This document shows, piece by piece, positions 5,901-9,092 of a stretch of DNA of 9,092 nt. Source of the stretch: Acidobacteriaceae bacterium (GTDB lineage Bacteria; Acidobacteriota; Terriglobia; Terriglobales; SbA1). The number at the start of each line of letters is the position of its first letter. Position 1 is the first letter of the stretch. The position numbers and the translations under genes were made by a program. The stretch is taken from positions 1-9,092 of the forward strand of contig JAFAGX010000308.1 of assembly GCA_019237515.1 (NCBI GenBank). The letters run 5' to 3'. The notes beneath the pieces are model-generated. The model ran no database searches, was not told where the DNA came from, and was given only the letters and a program-made list of their open reading frames with translations.

Positions 5901-8900
5901 CAGCTTGCGCGTCCAGTACCAGCAAGCAGCGAACGCCGAACCGGGGTCACTCGACAAACGACGCTCGAACTGAAGTTCATCAAACTGCGCGTCGTCGAAG
6001 GAGCCAAAAGTCGCGGTCGAGCCGCGGAGTGTGCGGACAAGCGCAAGCTGCGCCGCGATGTTGTCAATCACGAGAGCGAAACGGATCTTCTGGGCAAACG
6101 CCAACCCTTGCTCGGTTTCGCGTTGCACGTCCACGAGCGGATCGCCCGACGCGAGAAGATTGCCAATCAGGTTGTGCCACGAGTACGCCGCGTACGTGAG
6201 ATCACCGATGGTATTCGCAGTATCTAACGCGTGCCGGATCAAAGCGCGCGCCATTCGCCAATGGTTGGTCCAGGAGAGGGTGTGAACCGCGAAGCCCAAA
6301 TAAGTGCGGGCCCGGAACCTCTTCAACCCACGCCGTTCGACCAGGTCGTAGTCGAGTCGCCCGAATCGAAAGCCGGCCTTGTAGTTGCCAAAACAAGGTC
6401 CGGCAATCATGCCAAGTTGGCCATAAGCAAAACAGGACGAATCGGTGTTGCCGTTTTCAAGGCTTAGATTGACCATCCGGCAGAGGAGCATAGAAAACAG
6501 ATTTGCATCCGTAAAATTTGCAGCCGACAGGGCCTCGTTCAGAACGTCCAGAGTGGCCACGTACTGCGGGTCGCTCATCTGGGGCAGGTCGATGAGTTCT
6601 TCGATCTCACGCGGTCCGAGAAGGTACCAGATGCGTTCGTATTCACGTCGCGCTTCCTCTTCTGTCGGATGAGGCGACCATTCGATGCCCAAACGACGGA
6701 GGTAGTGGAGGCAAATGTCGACCGCGCGATCACTAAGATTGAGCGTGGTATACAAATCGATGCGCAAGCACGCAACTGCCGCTTGATCGACAGGATTGGC
6801 GGCGCGCGATGAAAGTGCCGTCAAGCGCGTCTCCGCGGCCGCAAGTTCACCGGTGAGGACCTCGCACTCAGCCCGGTTTAACTCCAACGCGAACATGAGG
6901 TCCGGCCTCTGCTCCCATCCGTCGTCTGACAAGAGCGCCGTACCAGCCACGAGATAGCGCAGGGCTGACACGTAGGCCGTAGAAACCTTGGCGCGCTTGC
7001 CCGCAATCAAGTTAAATTCCGCCACCTGCTCCTTCTCATCCTTCGACGTTATCAGGGCGGCACCGCGGTTAAATTGATTGACAATTTCGAAGATCGCCTC
7101 GTCACGCTTTTCGGCCGGCGTGTGCGTTGCCAGTAGCCTCCCGATTCGGAGATGAGCCTCTGTGCGTTGGGCTTCCGGGATCAGCGAGTACGCCGCTTCC
7201 TGAACGCGGTCATGGAGGAAACGATAGGAACCTTCTGAGTGGAGGATGAGTTCGGTTTGAAGCGCTTCGTCGAGCTCGTGAAGCAGTTTATCGTCCGATT
7301 CCTCGCAGACTGTTGCCAGTGGTGCAAACTCCGTGCGGTTGCCCAGGCAGGCGAGTTGCTGAAGCATTCTTTGAGTGCTGATCGGCAAGCGGCTCAGCCT
7401 ATCGACCATGAAGTCGACCACGTTGTCTGTGTATCCTTTGGCATGAACGCGAGCCAAGTCCCAGGACCAGCGCCGGGCGCCGTGATCGAAGGTGACCAAT
7501 CCTTCCTCGACCAATGCGGAAAGAAACTGAATCAAGAAGAATGGATTGCCACCCGTCTTCTGATGTACCAGTTGCGCTAGTGGTGCCGCGCGTTGGGCGT
7601 CCGAGTAGAGTGAATCCTGAATGAATTGGCTCACGTGCTCGTGGGCGAGGGGTGCAAGGACGATCTCCTTCACCGGCGCTCCGGCGCTTCGGATTCGATC
7701 AAGAGTACGCGTCAGCGGGTGGGCCGAGGTGACTTCGTTGTCCCGGTAGGCGCCGATCAGCAGTAAGTGCCGCACATCTGTTTGGGTCAGCAGGTTTTCG
7801 AGCAGATCGAGAGTGGCTGCGTCGAGCCACTGCAGATCGTCGAGGAAAAGGGCCAGCGGATGCTCGGGCCTAGCGAACACAGCCAGAAGACGCCGGAACA
7901 CCAATTGGAAACGTCGTTGCGCGTCCTGGGGCGGAAGCTCCGGGACCGCCACCTGCTCGCCGATGATGAGGTTCAACTCCGGGACCAGGTCCACCATGAG
8001 TCGCCCATTTGGCCCCAGGGCTTCACAGAGCGCCGCGCGCCAGTATGAGAGTTCGACGTCGCTCTTCGCCAAGAGCGGACGGACCAGCCTTTGAAAGGCC
8101 TGTGCCAAAGTGGAATATGGAATGTCGCGCTTGTACTGATCGAATTTGCCCGCCGCAAAAAGGCCGCGCGGCGGCACCAATACTTTGTGCAATTCGTTCA
8201 CGACGGCAGACTTGCCGATCCCGGAATAGCCAGACACCAGAACCAGTTCGGTCGCGCCGCCCTGAACAATGCGATCGAAGGCGGCTAGAAGGATCTCTAT
8301 CTCTTTGGCGCGCCCGTACAGCTTTTCAGGTATCAGCAGTTGGTCAGGCGTATCGCGCTCACGCAGCGCAAAGTCGTCGATGCGTCCCTCGGCCTCGAAT
8401 TGCGACAGGCAGCGCCGAAGATCATGCTCCAGGCCGGCCGCGGTCTGATACCGTTCCTCAGGCGTTTTCGCGAGCAGCTTCATGATGATCTCTGACACCG
8501 GATTCGGGACATCCTTCACGCGTTCGCTGGGCGGCATCGCCTGCCGGGCGATGTGACAGTGCACCCATTCCATCGGATCGGCCGCAGTGAATGGTAAAGA
8601 GCCCGTCAGCACCTCGTAGAGTGTGACGCCGAGCGCATAGAGGTCGCTGCGAGTGTCGATCGAGCGGTTTATGCGTCCCGTCTGTTCGGGAGCCATGTAG
8701 GCAAGCGTGCCGGCGATAGCCTCGGGAGGTTCAGGCTCTTGCCGTGCACGCGGAAGTCGTGAGGCGATTCCGAAGCCGGTTAGCCATACTTGGCTGGTTG
8801 CAGCATTGACAAGAACGTGGGCCGGTTTGATGTTCTTGTGAATGATCCGCCGTCGGTGCACTTCGCCAAGGGCGGCCGCAAGACCAACGGCGAGCCTCAG

Positions 8901-9092
8901 GAAGAACCTGAGATCCATCGCCATTTCGACGGACCGTCCAGGGCGAGAAGTTTGGCTGAGGAGTCGTGTTTCTAGCAGTTGGTCAAGCGGCTCGCCTTGC
9001 TTGTCCTCAAGAACGAGGGCCACACGGCCTTGATGTTGCGCGAGAGCGAGCGGCCGAACCGCCCATGTCGGATCCAACTCGGATCGGAAGGC
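2919..9092 (-). CDS. Trifunctional Ser/Thr kinase-like/AAA ATPase/PAS sensor histidine kinase (5' partial)
   Basis: A giant cytoplasmic sensor, open through the right edge; the frame continues to 9092 without a stop, so the start is outside. Residues are counted from the TTG at 9077, which lies inside the domain and is not the start. Order: Ser/Thr-kinase-like domain (1-225; Gly-loop and Lys lost outside; MAPE at 128-131); AAA/STAND-like ATPase (about 252-560; Walker A GYSGIGKS 283-290, Walker B FLDD 411-414); TPR-like helical region (about 680-1225); GAF (about 1266-1415); three PAS (about 1424-1538, 1541-1658, 1665-1786); coiled coil (about 1787-1825); HisKA_3 with RELHD, phosphoacceptor His1834; HATPase_c with N-box Asn1949, DDGKG 1976-1980 and a Gly-rich box near 1995-2000. 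No membrane segment, no receiver domain. HisKA_3 kinases normally pair with NarL/LuxR-type regulators; none is here. HKNIKPAH and TGFG replace the usual catalytic motifs, suggesting a pseudokinase. The signal is unknown. It converges on thiD with a 28-base gap. Confidence 0.92.
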   Translation of the reverse strand, partial: AFRSELDPTWAVRPLALAQHQGRVALVLEDKQGEPLDQLLETRLLSQTSRPGRSVEMAMDLRFFLRLAVGLAAALGEVHRRRIIHKNIKPAHVLVNAATSQVWLTGFGIASRLPRARQEPEPPEAIAGTLAYMAPEQTGRINRSIDTRSDLYALGVTLYEVLTGSLPFTAADPMEWVHCHIARQAMPPSERVKDVPNPVSEIIMKLLAKTPEERYQTAAGLEHDLRRCLSQFEAEGRIDDFALRERDTPDQLLIPEKLYGRAKEIEILLAAFDRIVQGGATELVLVSGYSGIGKSAVVNELHKVLVPPRGLFAAGKFDQYKRDIPYSTLAQAFQRLVRPLLAKSDVELSYWRAALCEALGPNGRLMVDLVPELNLIIGEQVAVPELPPQDAQRRFQLVFRRLLAVFARPEHPLALFLDDLQWLDAATLDLLENLLTQTDVRHLLLIGAYRDNEVTSAHPLTRTLDRIRSAGAPVKEIVLAPLAHEHVSQFIQDSLYSDAQRAAPLAQLVHQKTGGNPFFLIQFLSALVEEGLVTFDHGARRWSWDLARVHAKGYTDNVVDFMVDRLSRLPISTQRMLQQLACLGNRTEFAPLATVCEESDDKLLHELDEALQTELILHSEGSYRFLHDRVQEAAYSLIPEAQRTEAHLRIGRLLATHTPAEKRDEAIFEIVNQFNRGAALITSKDEKEQVAEFNLIAGKRAKVSTAYVSALRYLVAGTALLSDDGWEQRPDLMFALELNRAECEVLTGELAAAETRLTALSSRAANPVDQAAVACLRIDLYTTLNLSDRAVDICLHYLRRLGIEWSPHPTEEEARREYERIWYLLGPREIEELIDLPQMSDPQYVATLDVLNEALSAANFTDANLFSMLLCRMVNLSLENGNTDSSCFAYGQLGMIAGPCFGNYKAGFRFGRLDYDLVERRGLKRFRARTYLGFAVHTLSWTNHWRMARALIRHALDTANTIGDLTYAAYSWHNLIGNLLASGDPLVDVQRETEQGLAFAQKIRFALVIDNIAAQLALVRTLRGSTATFGSFDDAQFDELQFERRLSSDPGSAFAACWYWTRKLQARFLAGDYAAAVDASLNAQRLLWTSPSFLESAEAHFYGALSHAATCDAASPNEYKQHVEALAAHHRQLVQWAENCPENFQNRAALVAAEIARIEGRELDAERLYEEAIKSARENNFVHNEALASELAARFYDARGLETISQAYLRNARYCYRRWGAEGKVRDLDERYPHLRSEEPVVPVGTIAAPVEQLDLATVINVLHTASSEIVHEKLLDTVMRAAIEHAGAERAVLILSRETGQRIVAEATTSAQAVNVRILDEPVTASLLPEAVLRYVQHTQESVILEDAAILNLFSTDPYFGGHHARSVLCLPLKNQAKLIGMLYFENNLAPRVFVPARTAVLKLLASQAAVSLENSRLYRNLAEREARIRRLVDANIIGIYIIDLGGQILEANDAFLRMMGYEREDLVSARLRWPDLTPLEWRAADAQRLERVKKIGILQPFEKEYFRKDGTRVPVLVGVARFEETRNQAVVFAIDLTDLKIAEQKFRGLLESAPDAMVVLNRQGVIVLVNAQMEKVFGYQQEELLGQEIDILVPERFRGRHAMHRAGFFVQPRVRPMGEGLNLYGRRKNGTEFPVEISLSPLETKEGTLVTAAVRDVSEQKRIEGALRSSEADLHEAQRLTHTGSWKLDLASGRVAVTPEIFRIFDAQPGEDVSDPEFWFSRIHPEDRSRVREHFGRCVAEKRDYQADYRIVLPDTTMRYQHATGRPILSASGTLVEFLGTAVDVTEQVQARLKLESAFEEIKQLKDQLSEENLALREEIDEAARVNERTRIARELHDTLLQTFHGLLFEFQAVRNLMTRRPEEAMRTLDDAIGETKKALNESRNAIQGLRSEPIANGNLAELLASTSRELADSNASEHPPVFDLIEEGERQLLSSTVSNEICRIALELLRNAYQHAQAKRIEAEIRYGDSMFRLRIRDDGKGIDPKVLKEGGRAGHWGLRGVRERADRIGAHLDLWSEPGSGTEGQLLVPASIAYERIRESHRAKRRNNRAQAS

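Noticed and set aside
9075..9077. TTG as start of the large sensor gene
   Set aside because: The frame stays open to 9092, and the residues upstream (AFRSE) continue the expected kinase-like domain, so the true start lies outside the window.

Overview
The window is about 9.1 kb of moderately GC-rich bacterial chromosome and holds four protein genes. The large fused kinase/ATPase/sensor, the style of the stand-alone ThiD and the DUF6094-type methyltransferase pair together suggest a soil Acidobacteriota (Terriglobia-like) genome. This is inference from family recall; there is no rRNA or other marker here.

Layout, left to right. Positions 1-212 hold no gene. They contain an AT-rich patch with four copies of a TTATGTKG half-site, two of which form the core of a 38-bp imperfect palindrome (84-121). 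Positions 213-1915 (minus strand) carry a two-gene module: a DUF6094-like class I SAM-dependent methyltransferase of 346 aa with an NPPY motif, then a 222-aa protein of unknown function whose start overlaps the methyltransferase stop by 7 bases. A 126-bp divergent intergenic region (1916-2041) separates this module from thiD. It carries an extended -10 promoter for thiD, a small GC hairpin and a near-perfect Shine-Dalgarno for the methyltransferase. thiD (2042-2890, plus strand) encodes the HMP/HMP-P kinase of thiamine synthesis.

The remaining two thirds (2919-9092, minus strand, convergent with thiD and open at the right edge) is one very large gene. It encodes a cytoplasmic signalling protein of more than 2050 aa: Ser/Thr-kinase-like domain, AAA/STAND-like ATPase, long TPR-like helical region, GAF, three PAS domains, coiled coil, and a HisKA_3/HATPase_c histidine kinase (NarL-partner type). 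The kinase-like domain lacks several catalytic residues and is probably a pseudokinase, while the histidine kinase motifs are intact.

The three blocks have no obvious shared pathway. The methyltransferase pair looks like accessory DNA-modification cargo, thiD is a housekeeping gene, and the sensor is a multi-input regulator whose response regulator is not in the window. I saw no tRNA, rRNA, CRISPR array, transposase or integrase.
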